From: Micrococcales bacterium
Lineage (GTDB): Bacteria; Actinomycetota; Actinomycetes; Actinomycetales; Cellulomonadaceae
DNA: 64,000 nucleotides
Direction of reading: 5' to 3'
Assembly: GCA_009777345.1 (NCBI GenBank)
Contig: WRMB01000007.1
Location: 23,984-87,983, forward strand
In this document: in pieces, positions 26,382 to 34,152 of the stretch
Layout: the number at the start of each line of letters is the position of its first letter
How positions within the stretch are numbered: position 1 is the stretch's first letter
The notes under the pieces: model-generated
What the model was told of the DNA's origin: nothing
Databases searched by the model: none
The model's input: only the letters and a program-made list of their open reading frames with translations
Program-made: the position numbers and the translations under genes

Positions 26382-26415
26382 AGACGGGCGGCCCGGTGCC
26401 ACGGGCCGCCCGTCT
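26382..26415 (+). terminator. Hairpin terminator after the alcohol dehydrogenase gene
   Basis: Arms of 14 bp (26382-26395 and 26402-26415) pair perfectly around a 6-nt loop, 40 bp after the stop codon. This sits just outside the left end of the mini-transposon. Confidence 0.75.
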
Positions 26416-26431
26416 CGTGCGTCGTGGACCT

Positions 26432-26469
26432 GGGGGTTGAGCCGCAACGGACCGGCCAGTCACGTTTGG
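26432..26469 (+). repeat. Left terminal inverted repeat of the mini-transposon
   Basis: This 38-bp end starts GGGGGTTGAGCC and reaches CACGTTTGG. It matches the right end (27588-27625, opposite strand) with one mismatch in the first 35 bases and two more in the last three. It is flanked outside by GACCT. Confidence 0.85.
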
Positions 26470-26505
26470 CCGGGCGGACCAGATGTTCGGGCGTAGGCGC
26501 GTTCG

Positions 26506-26736
26506 TCAGTCTGTCTGCGCGGCGGTGATCTCGGCTTTGGCCTGCACGGCCTGCTGGTGGCGGTACAGCGTCGCCCGCGACCACCCGACCAGCGCCGCCG
26601 CGTCGGCTGCGGTGCGTCCTTTCTTGCGGGCGTCGGCCACGACGGCGAGCTTGGCCGCGACCTGGTCCGGGTCTACCGGCGGGCGGCCGAAACGGGTCCC
26701 GGACGCCCTGGCCGCAAGGTTCACGGGGCACCTGCA
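26506..26736 (-). pseudogene. C-terminal remnant of a serine recombinase (resolvase)
   Basis: About 65 residues are readable, with the resolvase C-terminal DNA-binding pattern: GTRFGRPPVDPDQVAAKL followed by the HTH AADAAALVGWSRATLYRHQQ, then a stop. The catalytic Ser domain is absent. Upstream the frame runs into the HigBA promoter. Tn3-family toxin-antitoxin passengers typically sit next to the resolvase, which fits. It may still bind DNA but cannot recombine. Confidence 0.7.
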
Positions 26737-26746
26737 CGCCGTCCGG

Positions 26747-26784
26747 TTGACACCAACATGAGGTACGACTAATATTAGATCGTG
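26747..26784 (+). promoter_or_regulatory. Consensus promoter and operator of the HigBA-type operon
   Basis: TTGACA (26747-26752) and TAATAT (26770-26775) are separated by exactly 17 bp, a near-perfect housekeeping promoter. The -10 lies in the 10-bp palindrome CTAATATTAG (26769-26778), a likely antitoxin operator. The GTG start is 6 bases after the -10, so the mRNA is probably leaderless. Confidence 0.75.
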
Positions 26785-27168
26785 CTTATCGACTGGACGA
26801 GAGCGTTCGACCAGCAGTTCGACCGGATGGAGGCCGACCAGACTCCTGACGGTCAGCGCCGGTTCGACCTGCTCGTGGCGCTGCTGGACGTGCTGAGCGA
26901 GCTGGACGCGCCTCCGGACGACGAGTCGGCCTCGCTCAGGCGGGTGCGCCAGTCGCGCAACCACACGGTGTGGCGCGTCGCCCACCCCTACGTGCCCGGT
27001 ATCGCCGTGCGGCTGGTCTGCTGGTTCCCTCCCGGCGAGGACACGGTGGTCGTCACGCTGTTCGCCGGGGACAAGGCGGGCATGGGCGACGTGTTCTACG
27101 ACAACGTGGGCGTTCGCTCAGACCAGACCATCGACCAGTGGTTACGAGAGAGGAAGGAAACGAGATGA
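26782..27168 (+). CDS. RelE/HigB-superfamily toxin
   Basis: This 128-residue protein has a HigB/RelE-like core: DLLVALLDVLSELDAPP, LRRVRQSRNHTVWRVAHPY and a C-terminal strand VVVTLFAGDKA. These toxins cut mRNA on the ribosome. The toxin gene comes first and the Xre-type antitoxin second, the reverse order typical of higBA. Its stop overlaps the antitoxin ATG. It is cargo of the mini-transposon. Confidence 0.85.
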   Translation: MLIDWTRAFDQQFDRMEADQTPDGQRRFDLLVALLDVLSELDAPPDDESASLRRVRQSRNHTVWRVAHPYVPGIAVRLVCWFPPGEDTVVVTLFAGDKAGMGDVFYDNVGVRSDQTIDQWLRERKETR

Positions 27169-27497
27169 CTACCAGCGAGTTCGTGCGCGGCAACGACAAG
27201 GTCGCCCGCGCCCTGCAAGACCCGGACCGCGCCGCCCGGGTGCGCGAGATCCGCGACCAGATGCGCACCGCCGACGAAGCATACGGCGCGACCCTCGCCG
27301 CGATCCGCAAGGCAGGGGCGCTGACCCAAGAACAGATCGCCGAGCGGCTGGGCGTCACGCAGGGCGCGGTGTCCCAGATGGAGCGCAAGCCCGACATGCT
27401 GCTGTCCACGCTGCGCAACTACCTCATCGCCGTCGGCGCCGAGCGCCCCCGGCTGCTGGTGACCATCGGCGGCGCAGACATCGACGTGGCACTCTGA
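27165..27497 (+). CDS. Xre-family HTH antitoxin (HigA-like)
   Basis: The protein has 110 residues. An N-terminal toxin-contact segment of about 45 residues is followed by the Xre/Cro HTH (ALTQEQIAERLGVTQGAVSQME) and a short beta tail. It should neutralise the upstream HigB-like toxin and repress the promoter at 26747. ATG overlaps the toxin stop (ATGA). GAGAGGAAGG is the ribosome binding site. Confidence 0.88.
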   Translation: MTTSEFVRGNDKVARALQDPDRAARVREIRDQMRTADEAYGATLAAIRKAGALTQEQIAERLGVTQGAVSQMERKPDMLLSTLRNYLIAVGAERPRLLVTIGGADIDVAL

Positions 27498-27527
27498 GGA
27501 CGCCTGACCGCAGGAGTCAGGCGTCCT
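27497..27527 (+). terminator. Hairpin terminator after the HigBA-type operon
   Basis: Perfect 12-bp arms (27497-27508 and 27516-27527) pair around a 7-nt loop and overlap the antitoxin stop codon. The stem ends in CCTCGTCG without a U-run. Confidence 0.75.
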
Positions 27528-27587
27528 CGTCGTCGGTGGCGTCGGGGTCGCGCAGGTCACGGATGGTGCCGGGTGCGAGGTCGGGGA

Positions 27588-27625
27588 CGGAACGTGACTG
27601 GCCGTTCCGTTGCGGCTCAACCCCC
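27588..27625 (-). repeat. Right terminal inverted repeat of the mini-transposon
   Basis: Reverse-complement partner of 26432-26469. It ends 11 bp before the stop codon of the lipid kinase gene and is followed by the second GACCT target-site copy (27626-27630). Confidence 0.85.
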
Positions 27626-27636
27626 GACCTGGGTCG

Positions 27637-28551
27637 TCAGCCCAGCAGGCGCAGCGCCCCGGGGACCAGACGGACCTCCAGGGGCAGCGGGCCGATCCGC
27701 TCGCCGTCGGCATAGGCGACCGGGGGCGTCGGGCCCGCGTCGGGCGACGGGGCGATGAGCACCCGGCGGGCGGTGACAGTATGCACCTGCCGGTGGCTCA
27801 GGTGGGTGGCGGTGAACAGCCGCGGCAGCAGGGCGAGCACCCGGCCCGTGCCGAGCCGACCGGCCCACAGCACGTCGAGCCGACCGTCGTCGGCCTGAGC
27901 CTGGGGGGTGATCTTGATGCCGCCGCCGAAGGCACCAGTGTTCGCCACGGCCACCAGCGGACCGGCGAACTCCTCGGTGGTGCCGTCGTGGACCAGCCGG
28001 TAGCCGTACGGCCGGTAGCCGACCAGCTCGGCCGCCAGGGCCCGCAGGTACTTGCCCATGCCCGGCGGGAACCGCATCCGGTTGGCCCGGGCGTTGACGG
28101 CGGCGTCGATCCCGCACGAGAGCACCCCGACGTACCACTCGAACGCCTCCTTGCCGGAAGCGCGCACCTGGGCGGCGTCCACCTGGCGCGGACCGTCGGC
28201 CAGGCCCCGGCCGACCGTGGCCAGCGCCGCGGGCACGTCGTGGACCGGCAGGCCGAACCAGCGGGCGATATCGTTGCCCGACCCGGACGCGACGATACCC
28301 AGCGGCAGGTCTGTACCGGCCACGACGTTGACACCCAGGTGCGTCATCCCGTCGCCGCCGACCACCACCAGGGCGTCCAGCCCGGCCAGCGCCGCGGCCC
28401 GGGCGGCGTCGGTGGCCTGCGCCAGGGTCGGCGCCGACAGGTCGGTCACCGTGTGCCCGGCCGCGGCCAGGCCGTCGTGCGCCCGGCGCCCCGCCGCCCG
28501 GCCCCGGCCGTGCCCGGCCGTCGGGTTGACCACCAGACCGATCTGGCTCAC
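27637..28551 (-). CDS. Diacylglycerol kinase-type lipid kinase
   Basis: This 304-residue cytosolic lipid kinase belongs to the DAGK/YegS/LCB5 family. N-terminal LVVNPTAGHGRGRA, VVVGGDGMTHLGVN (ATP loop) and IVASGSGNDIARWFG are the family motifs. It phosphorylates diacylglycerol or a related lipid. The GTG start is two bases after the tatC stop, so it belongs to the pafBC-tatAC operon. The transposon inserted just beyond its stop codon. Confidence 0.92.
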   Translation of the reverse strand: MSQIGLVVNPTAGHGRGRAAGRRAHDGLAAAGHTVTDLSAPTLAQATDAARAAALAGLDALVVVGGDGMTHLGVNVVAGTDLPLGIVASGSGNDIARWFGLPVHDVPAALATVGRGLADGPRQVDAAQVRASGKEAFEWYVGVLSCGIDAAVNARANRMRFPPGMGKYLRALAAELVGYRPYGYRLVHDGTTEEFAGPLVAVANTGAFGGGIKITPQAQADDGRLDVLWAGRLGTGRVLALLPRLFTATHLSHRQVHTVTARRVLIAPSPDAGPTPPVAYADGERIGPLPLEVRLVPGALRLLG

Positions 28552-28553
28552 AC

Positions 28554-29408
28554 CTAGACCTCCAGGTCGAGGTTGGCGTTCACGAAAGCGGCATCCCTGC
28601 GGTCGGCCCGGCGGTCGAGCAGCACGCCCACCCCGATCGCGGCGAAGTACAGCACGATCAGCGGCGAGGCGACGAGGAACATCGACAGCACGTCCGGTGT
28701 GGGGGTGACGATCGCGGAGACCACGGCGATGATGACCAACGCCCACCGCCAGCGTCTCAGCCAGGTGCTCCCCCGCACCACCCGGGCGGCGGTGAGCGCC
28801 ACCATGAACAGCGGCAGCAGGAACGTCACACCGAAGGTGAGGATGACCTGCGTGGTGAACGCCAGGTAGACCTGGGCGTCGATCAGGTTGAACGCACCGT
28901 GCGGGGTGGCATCGGTGAACAGCGCGATGACGGTAGGGATCGCCCACCAGGCGAAGACCACACCACCGAGGAACAGCACCACGGCCAGCGTGACGAACCC
29001 GGTGGTCAGCCGCCGTTCCTTGCGGGTCAGCCCTGGGGCGAGGAACCGCCACAGGTGGTAGATCCACCACGGGCTGGACACGATGACGCCCAGGAAGAAA
29101 GCCACCCGCAGCTTCATGTCCAGCGGGTCGCCGACACCGGTGAAGTTGGCCGCGATCTGCAGGTCGCTGCGTTCGGCCAGGTCGTTCAGCGGCGAGAAGA
29201 GCAGCTCCATGGTGCGGTCCACCAGGGGCGGCCCGGGCCTGACAGGGCGGTCGAGCCACGGCAGGCTGAGCGACCCGTTCGGTGGGAGCATCCAGCTGCC
29301 GACCATGCCGACCAGAAGCCCCACGGCGATCCACAGCGCCCGCTTGCGCAGCTCACGCAGATGGTCGACCAAGGACATGCGTCCCTCAGGGTCGCGACGT
29401 TGGCGCAC
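28554..29408 (-). CDS. tatC: Sec-independent protein translocase TatC
   Basis: The protein has 284 residues and six membrane segments. The conserved cytoplasmic N-terminus is MSLVDHLRELRKRALWI, with the signal-peptide-binding Glu region, and a first periplasmic loop follows. TatC recognises twin-arginine signal peptides and works with TatA in the cytoplasmic membrane. The GTG start at 29406-29408 gives the usual actinobacterial RRxxDPEGRM leader. It is 6 bp from the tatA stop. Confidence 0.95.
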   Translation of the reverse strand: MRQRRDPEGRMSLVDHLRELRKRALWIAVGLLVGMVGSWMLPPNGSLSLPWLDRPVRPGPPLVDRTMELLFSPLNDLAERSDLQIAANFTGVGDPLDMKLRVAFFLGVIVSSPWWIYHLWRFLAPGLTRKERRLTTGFVTLAVVLFLGGVVFAWWAIPTVIALFTDATPHGAFNLIDAQVYLAFTTQVILTFGVTFLLPLFMVALTAARVVRGSTWLRRWRWALVIIAVVSAIVTPTPDVLSMFLVASPLIVLYFAAIGVGVLLDRRADRRDAAFVNANLDLEV

Positions 29409-29414
29409 CGCCGG

Positions 29415-29672
29415 TCAGATGCGGTCGTTGCCCGACGGCTGGTCGGACTGGAGCCGCCGCACGGTCTCCTCGGGAGTCTCGTCGGCCAGGTTGGTGGCCT
29501 TCGCCGGGGCTGGCGCGTCCTTCGGCTCGTCGGGACGCATCTCGTTCTTGAAGATGCGCAGCGACTGGCCCAGGCTCTTGGCGGCGACGGGCAGCTTGTT
29601 CGCGCCGAACACGATCACCAGGACCAGCAGCAAGACGATCAGCACGACCGGGTTCTCGAAAAACCTACCCAT
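29415..29672 (-). CDS. tatA: Sec-independent protein translocase TatA
   Basis: The protein has 85 residues. There is an N-terminal membrane helix (NPVVLIVLLLVLVIVFGAN), the FGxxKLP hinge (VFGANKLPVAAKSLG), an amphipathic helix and an acidic tail. TatA oligomers form the translocation site for folded proteins with TatC. AGGAGGAAC precedes the ATG. Confidence 0.95.
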   Translation of the reverse strand: MGRFFENPVVLIVLLLVLVIVFGANKLPVAAKSLGQSLRIFKNEMRPDEPKDAPAPAKATNLADETPEETVRRLQSDQPSGNDRI

Positions 29673-29753
29673 GACTCAGTTCCTCCTGGTGGTAGGACGA
29701 CAGTGATCGGCACCTGTGGGCTGATCTTACTGGTGTCCAGGGGTGCCGTGTGC

Positions 29754-30077
29754 TCAACCCCACCATCTGATCCACCGCCGGAAGGCCGCTTCGTGCCGGG
29801 CCGTCCGGCGGACCTGGCGCTGGGCCTGGCGCTGGGCGATCCCCGCGCGCCAACGGTCGTGGTCGGCGGCGGTGGCCACCAAGGGGTGCACCCAGGTGCT
29901 GGGGGCGGCCTCGACCACGACCTCCAGCCGCTGGCTGAGGGCTTGGAGCCGACCCAGCTCGTCGAACAGGGCCATGGCCTTGTCCCACAGCGAGCGGGCC
30001 AGGAAGTACCCGCCGACGACCGTGCCCGCGACGAGCACCAGCCAGAGCAGCAGCCACGCCCACCAGGCCACGGTCAT
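29754..30077 (-). CDS. Small single-span membrane protein of the pafC-tatA locus
   Basis: The 107-residue protein has one N-terminal membrane segment (WAWLLLWLVLVAGTVVGGYF) followed by an amphipathic, coiled-coil-like cytoplasmic part with a basic, Trp-rich end (RRWIRWWG). No named family is recognised, but a small protein at this place between pafC and tatA is common in actinobacteria. The ATG overlaps the pafC stop (ATGA), so it is in the same operon. Confidence 0.75.
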   Translation of the reverse strand: MTVAWWAWLLLWLVLVAGTVVGGYFLARSLWDKAMALFDELGRLQALSQRLEVVVEAAPSTWVHPLVATAADHDRWRAGIAQRQAQRQVRRTARHEAAFRRWIRWWG

Positions 30078-31069
30078 CCGTCCTCTCTGTCGGTCGCCAG
30101 CTGTTCGTAGGCCAGCAGCGCGGCACGGGCCGTCGCGGCGACCTGCTGCGCCACCCGCGGCGGGTGGACCGCGACCACGTCGTCGGCCACGCCCAGCAGC
30201 AGGTGCTCCAGCCAGGCAGTCGAGACTACCGGCAGGTCCACCTCGAAGGAACCGTCGTCGAGGTTGCGCACCGCGGCGACCGGGGCGGTCTCGGCCACCC
30301 GTCGTGCCCGGCTGGCCAGGCGCACCGTCACCACCGTGGCCGTACCGTCGGGGACGAAGCGGTCCGCGTCGGCGGGCACGTCGTGCGCGGCGGCTGACGT
30401 ATCCAGCACCTGCGCCTCCAGCACCCGGTCCAGGCGGAACAGCCGTTCGGCGTCCGCGGCCAGGCACCAGCCGAGCAGGTACCCGGTGCCGGCGTCGGCC
30501 ACCAGCCGCACCGGGTCGACGTCCCGCAGCGACGTGCGGTCGGCGGCGTTGACATAGCGCAGCCGCAGCCGACGGTCCTGGGCCAGCGCCGTCGCGACGG
30601 TGGCGGCGATATCGGCCCGGGCCCGCACCCCGAGGTCGACGGTGACGGTCCCAGCCTCGGCCGACCCGGTGGTTGACCCGGTCAGCGCGGTGAGCTTGGC
30701 CAGCGCTGACGTCAGCACGGCCCGACGGGTGTCGTCCAGAGCCGGGCCGAGGTCTTCGACCAGGGCCCGGATGGCGGCGACCAGCACCACCGCCTCCCGG
30801 GCGCCCAGGCGCAGCGGACGGGTCATCCCCCGGGCCTGGGTCAGCCGGACCAGGCCGCGGTCCAGCCGGAACCCGTCGAAGTCGATCAGGTCTTCAGGCT
30901 GGTAGCCGGGCGTACCGGACAGCCACAGCGTGTCGATATCGGCGAGCACCTGGTCCTGGGGAACGCCGAACCGCTGGGCCAGATCGTCCAGTGTGGCCTC
31001 ACCCTGCGCGTCGAGGTACGCGACCATGCCGATGAGCCGCAGCACCCGGTCCGCGGCCCGCTCAGCCAC
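30074..31069 (-). CDS. pafC: WYL-domain regulator PafC
   Basis: This protein of about 331 residues has an N-terminal winged HTH (ATLDDLAQRFGVPQDQVLADIDTL within residues 15-50), a WYL domain (GTGYLLGWCLAADAERLFRLDR) and the WCX C-terminal extension. PafB and PafC form the heterodimer that activates the LexA/RecA-independent DNA-damage response in mycobacteria, sensing single-stranded DNA. Two adjacent GTG codons are possible starts (31072 or 31069); GGAGG fits 31069 better. It overlaps pafB. Confidence 0.92.
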   Translation of the reverse strand: MAERAADRVLRLIGMVAYLDAQGEATLDDLAQRFGVPQDQVLADIDTLWLSGTPGYQPEDLIDFDGFRLDRGLVRLTQARGMTRPLRLGAREAVVLVAAIRALVEDLGPALDDTRRAVLTSALAKLTALTGSTTGSAEAGTVTVDLGVRARADIAATVATALAQDRRLRLRYVNAADRTSLRDVDPVRLVADAGTGYLLGWCLAADAERLFRLDRVLEAQVLDTSAAAHDVPADADRFVPDGTATVVTVRLASRARRVAETAPVAAVRNLDDGSFEVDLPVVSTAWLEHLLLGVADDVVAVHPPRVAQQVAATARAALLAYEQLATDREDG

Positions 31070-32153
31070 CACGCACCTCCGGAGCGGCGGGGCCCACTGT
31101 GCCTTCCGGTCCTGCGATGACTTCCGGTCCTGCTGTGCTTTCTGGTCCTGCCGAGCCGTCCAGCCGGGCTGCGGCCTGCAGCAGCCGCACCACGGCCTCA
31201 CGGACCGGCGGTGGGTCGAGCACCAGCACGGCGTCGCCGTACCCGACGACCTCCTCGGCCAGCTCCCAGGTGGCCCGGTAGGCGATCTCGACGATGTCAC
31301 GGCCGCGCAGGGCTGGGTGACCGTCGGCGTCACCTGGTTCGGTCGGCAGCTCGGTCGGCAGCGCCCTGGCCCGCAGCGCCTCGGCCCGTTCGGGCAGCAG
31401 CGCGAGCCGGGCGACACCTGCGACGTCCATCCAGCTCTGCTCGGCCGCGGCCACCTCGGCCGGGTCGGGGTGCGCGAAGCCGCCCGGCTCCCCCACCGCC
31501 TGGACCGGGCCTTCGATGCGCGACAGCCGGAACGACCGGGGCGCCCCCCGGTCCTGGTCGTGCCCGACGAGCAGCCACCCGCCGCGCCGCGCCGCCAGCT
31601 TCCACGGTTCCACGTGCCGGGTGCGCACCTCACCGGTGGCCGCCGCCCGGTAGACGAACCGCACCACCCAGCGCTGCTGCACCGCGTCGAGCAGCGGCGC
31701 CAGCGCCGCACCCCCGGCACCGACCCGGGCCGCCAGCCCGATATTCGCCAGGTCCCCGGCCTGCGCCGAGGGAGCGGCCGCGCGCAGCTTGGTCAGGGCC
31801 CGGGCCGAGTCGGTCCGCAGCGTCGCGTCCTGCCACACCTGCCCGGCCATGGCCAGCACCCCCAGTTCGGCACCGGTGAGGTCCACCGGGGGCAACGCGT
31901 ACGCCTCCAGGTCGATGCGGTACCCGATATCGTCACGGTGACCGACGTCGGTCACCGTGACCAGCGGCACCCCCAGCTCACGCAGCGTGTCCTTGTCCCG
32001 GTCGAACATCCGCTCGAAAGCGTCACGGGTCGGCGCGTCGGCGTACCCGGCCACAGTGGTGCGCACCTGCTCCTTGGTCATCCGGGTCGGGGTGTTAACC
32101 AGGGCGATGACCAGGTCGAGCAGGCGCTCGTCGGACGGGATCGAGGCGACCAT
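31062..32153 (-). CDS. pafB: WYL-domain regulator PafB
   Basis: This 363-residue partner of PafC has an HTH (TRMTKEQVRTTVAGYADAP), a WYL domain (RTRHVEPWKLAARRGGWLLV, RSFRLSRIEG) and a WCX domain. The C-terminal tail holds imperfect AGPE-type repeats matching a short DNA repeat at about 31100-31155. ATG at 32151-32153 is chosen; two GTG codons lie upstream (32162 outermost). The pafA ligase gene that normally precedes pafB is absent here. Confidence 0.9.
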   Translation of the reverse strand: MVASIPSDERLLDLVIALVNTPTRMTKEQVRTTVAGYADAPTRDAFERMFDRDKDTLRELGVPLVTVTDVGHRDDIGYRIDLEAYALPPVDLTGAELGVLAMAGQVWQDATLRTDSARALTKLRAAAPSAQAGDLANIGLAARVGAGGAALAPLLDAVQQRWVVRFVYRAAATGEVRTRHVEPWKLAARRGGWLLVGHDQDRGAPRSFRLSRIEGPVQAVGEPGGFAHPDPAEVAAAEQSWMDVAGVARLALLPERAEALRARALPTELPTEPGDADGHPALRGRDIVEIAYRATWELAEEVVGYGDAVLVLDPPPVREAVVRLLQAAARLDGSAGPESTAGPEVIAGPEGTVGPAAPEVRGG

Positions 32154-32262
32154 CGCCACCACGGTAGTCGCAGCCGTGCGCCAGCGTCGGGTGATCTGGC
32201 AGCGCGGCAGCTCGTCAGAGCGTGGGCGCCTTCATCGCGACGGCCGTCCTGCGGAACGGTTC

Positions 32263-32673
32263 TCACGCGGGTGCGACGTATTCGTGCCTCAGGTCGGTCA
32301 CTGCGGCGATGTGGTCGAAGTCGCGGTCGGCGGCCAGCACGGTGGCGTCGTTGGCGATGGCGTAACCCGCGATGAGGATGTCGAGCGAGCCCGCCGCGCG
32401 GACCAGGCCTGAGCGCCACAGCGCGCTCTGGATGTCGAGCACCAGCGACTCGTCCGGTGCGTGCTCCAGCGGGAACCCCAGGGAGATCTGCTCTCGGTAG
32501 TGGGCGTGCTCGGCCGGGGTGCGGGCGCTGTGGCAGAACTCGAGCACCTGGGGCGGGCAGGTGACGAACAGGTCCGAGGGCGCACGCTCGATGCGCCGCA
32601 GCCGGGCGGCGACGGCCGTGTCGCCGCCCGCCAGCCTGGCCCACACGGAATTGTCGACCAGGTAGTCGGTCAC
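32263..32673 (-). CDS. vapC: VapC-type PIN-domain toxin
   Basis: This 136-residue PIN-domain RNase has acidic residues in YLVDNSVWARL (N-terminal Asp), a central Glu region and VLAADRDFDHIA (C-terminal Asp pair). VapC toxins cut tRNA or rRNA. The GTG start overlaps the vapB stop (GTGA). The pair lies between pafB and the DUF3866 gene. Confidence 0.92.
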   Translation of the reverse strand: MTDYLVDNSVWARLAGGDTAVAARLRRIERAPSDLFVTCPPQVLEFCHSARTPAEHAHYREQISLGFPLEHAPDESLVLDIQSALWRSGLVRAAGSLDILIAGYAIANDATVLAADRDFDHIAAVTDLRHEYVAPA

Positions 32674-32870
32674 GGGGCTACGACCGGTGCGTCGAGCCCG
32701 GTCTCCAGGCCGTCCAGCGCCGCGATACCGTCGATCATCGCGCCCTTCTGCTTCGAGGCGATGAGCCGGCGCAGCGCCAGGTCGAGGACGGCGCGGTTCG
32801 ACTTCTCGCCGGTGAGCGCCCGCGCGCGCTCGATCAGCTGCGGATCCAGGTCGACGCTCGTCAACGCCAT
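32670..32870 (-). CDS. vapB: VapB-type antitoxin
   Basis: The protein has 66 residues of the type II VapB family: TSVDLDPQLIERARALTGEK, then NRAVLDLALRRLIASKQ, and a C-terminal toxin-binding tail. It should neutralise VapC and repress the operon through the AT-rich palindrome upstream. AGGGG stands before the ATG. Confidence 0.9.
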   Translation of the reverse strand: MALTSVDLDPQLIERARALTGEKSNRAVLDLALRRLIASKQKGAMIDGIAALDGLETGLDAPVVAP

Positions 32871-32886
32871 GGCACGCCCCTTTCAC

Positions 32887-32904
32887 TATATGAACGATTA
32901 TATA
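32887..32904 (-). promoter_or_regulatory. AT-rich operator/promoter of vapBC
   Basis: TATAT (32887-32891) and ATATA (32900-32904) form an inverted repeat in a region far more AT-rich than its surroundings. On the minus strand CATATAGT gives a usable -10 about 15 bases before the vapB ribosome binding site. Confidence 0.5.
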
Positions 32905-33010
32905 CCACTGCATCCCGCTGGTGCGGGACCCGTGCCCTGCGTTGAGACCCCAGCCGGACAACTCCAGGCAGGTGACCTGCGACCACGGACCGGCGCGGTA
33001 CGGTGACCCG

Positions 33011-34129
33011 GTGATCACATGGCGCGAAGGTGTGGTGGAACGGCTGGAGACAGCCTGGTCCGGGGCCCAGCCGATGACGGTGAGTGTCGACGACGAGCCG
33101 GTGCGCGCGTTGGCCTACCCCCAGGTGGTCGGTCCGGTCGAGGTCGGCGCCAAGGTGCTGCTCAACGTCTCGGCCCTGGCCCGGGGTCTGGGCACCGGGG
33201 GCTACGCCCTGGTCGTGGCCCGCACCGACGTCCTGCCGCCGGACCCCGCGCCGGGTCCTGGTCACCTGGTCAAGGCCCGGTACACCCCGTTGCAGACCAT
33301 GGTGCTTGGTGTCGACGAGCAGGAGTCGGAGCACCACGGCGCGCTGGCCGACGCCGACGACCTGGGCGGCATGCCTGTCGTCGTCGCCGACGTGCACTCG
33401 GCGTTGCCCGCGGTCGTCGCCGGGCTGCGGCACGCCGCGGAACGTGCGGGCGCTCCGCCGCCGTCGGTGGCCTACATCCTGACCGACGGCGGCGCGCTGC
33501 CCGCCTGGTTCTCCCGTACCGTCGCCGCGCTGCGCGAGGCTGGGTGGCTGGACGTCTGCGTGTCCACGGGGCAGTCGTTCGGTGGTGACCTGGAGGCGGT
33601 CACGGTGCACTCCGGGCTGCTCGCTGCCCGTCACGTGGCCGGGGCGGACGTCGCGGTCGTGGCCCAAGGACCGGGCAACCTCGGTACCGGCACCCGGTGG
33701 GGTTTCTCCGGCGTGGCGGCCGGTGAGGCCATCAATGCCGCCGGGGTGCTGCGCGGGCGGCCGGTCGCCAGCCTGCGGGTCTCGGCCGCCGACGCCCGGG
33801 ACCGGCACCTGGGCGTGTCCCACCACAGTCTCACCGCGTACGGCCGGGTGGCCCTGGTCCCGGCGGACGTCGTCGTCCCGCGCTTCGGCGGCGGCCTGAC
33901 CGACCGCCTCGCCGACCTCGGTGCCATGGTCGCCGCCCAGGCCGCGACCCTGACCGCCCCCGTCGGGCTCCACCACCTGGTCACCCTCACCGCCGACGAC
34001 GCCCTGCACGCCGCCCTGGCCGCCACCCCGGTCCGGCTGTCCACCATGGGCCGGGGCCTAGACAAGGACCCCGCCGCATTCCTGGCCAGCGCCGTCGCCG
34101 GGCTGCACGCCTTCGGCCTGCTCGACTGA
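33011..34129 (+). CDS. DUF3866 family protein
   Basis: The protein has 372 residues and belongs to DUF3866, which is usually encoded close to the actinobacterial pafA/proteasome region. Conserved stretches include VLLNVSALARGLGTGGYALV, VVAQGPGNLGTGTRWGFSG and VSHHSLTAYGRVALVPADV. Its function is unknown. There is no clear ribosome binding site. TACGGT six bases before the GTG could be a -10 for a leaderless transcript. Confidence 0.88.
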   Translation: MITWREGVVERLETAWSGAQPMTVSVDDEPVRALAYPQVVGPVEVGAKVLLNVSALARGLGTGGYALVVARTDVLPPDPAPGPGHLVKARYTPLQTMVLGVDEQESEHHGALADADDLGGMPVVVADVHSALPAVVAGLRHAAERAGAPPPSVAYILTDGGALPAWFSRTVAALREAGWLDVCVSTGQSFGGDLEAVTVHSGLLAARHVAGADVAVVAQGPGNLGTGTRWGFSGVAAGEAINAAGVLRGRPVASLRVSAADARDRHLGVSHHSLTAYGRVALVPADVVVPRFGGGLTDRLADLGAMVAAQAATLTAPVGLHHLVTLTADDALHAALAATPVRLSTMGRGLDKDPAAFLASAVAGLHAFGLLD

Positions 34130-34152
34130 GCAGACCTCCGGACACCGCCGAC

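Larger units (their letters stand above)
26427..27630. mobile_element. Non-autonomous Tn3-family mini-transposon with toxin-antitoxin cargo
   Basis: The element spans 26432-27625. Its ends are 38-bp terminal inverted repeats (26432-26469 and 27588-27625) that begin GGGGG and agree at 34 of the first 35 positions. The ends resemble the Tn3-family terminus (GGGG start, CACGTT near the inner edge). A 5-bp direct repeat GACCT flanks it (26427-26431 and 27626-27630), the target duplication size of this family. Inside are a resolvase remnant and a HigBA-type pair. There is no transposase gene, so movement would need one in trans. It sits between the convergent alcohol dehydrogenase and lipid kinase genes. 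Confidence 0.85.
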
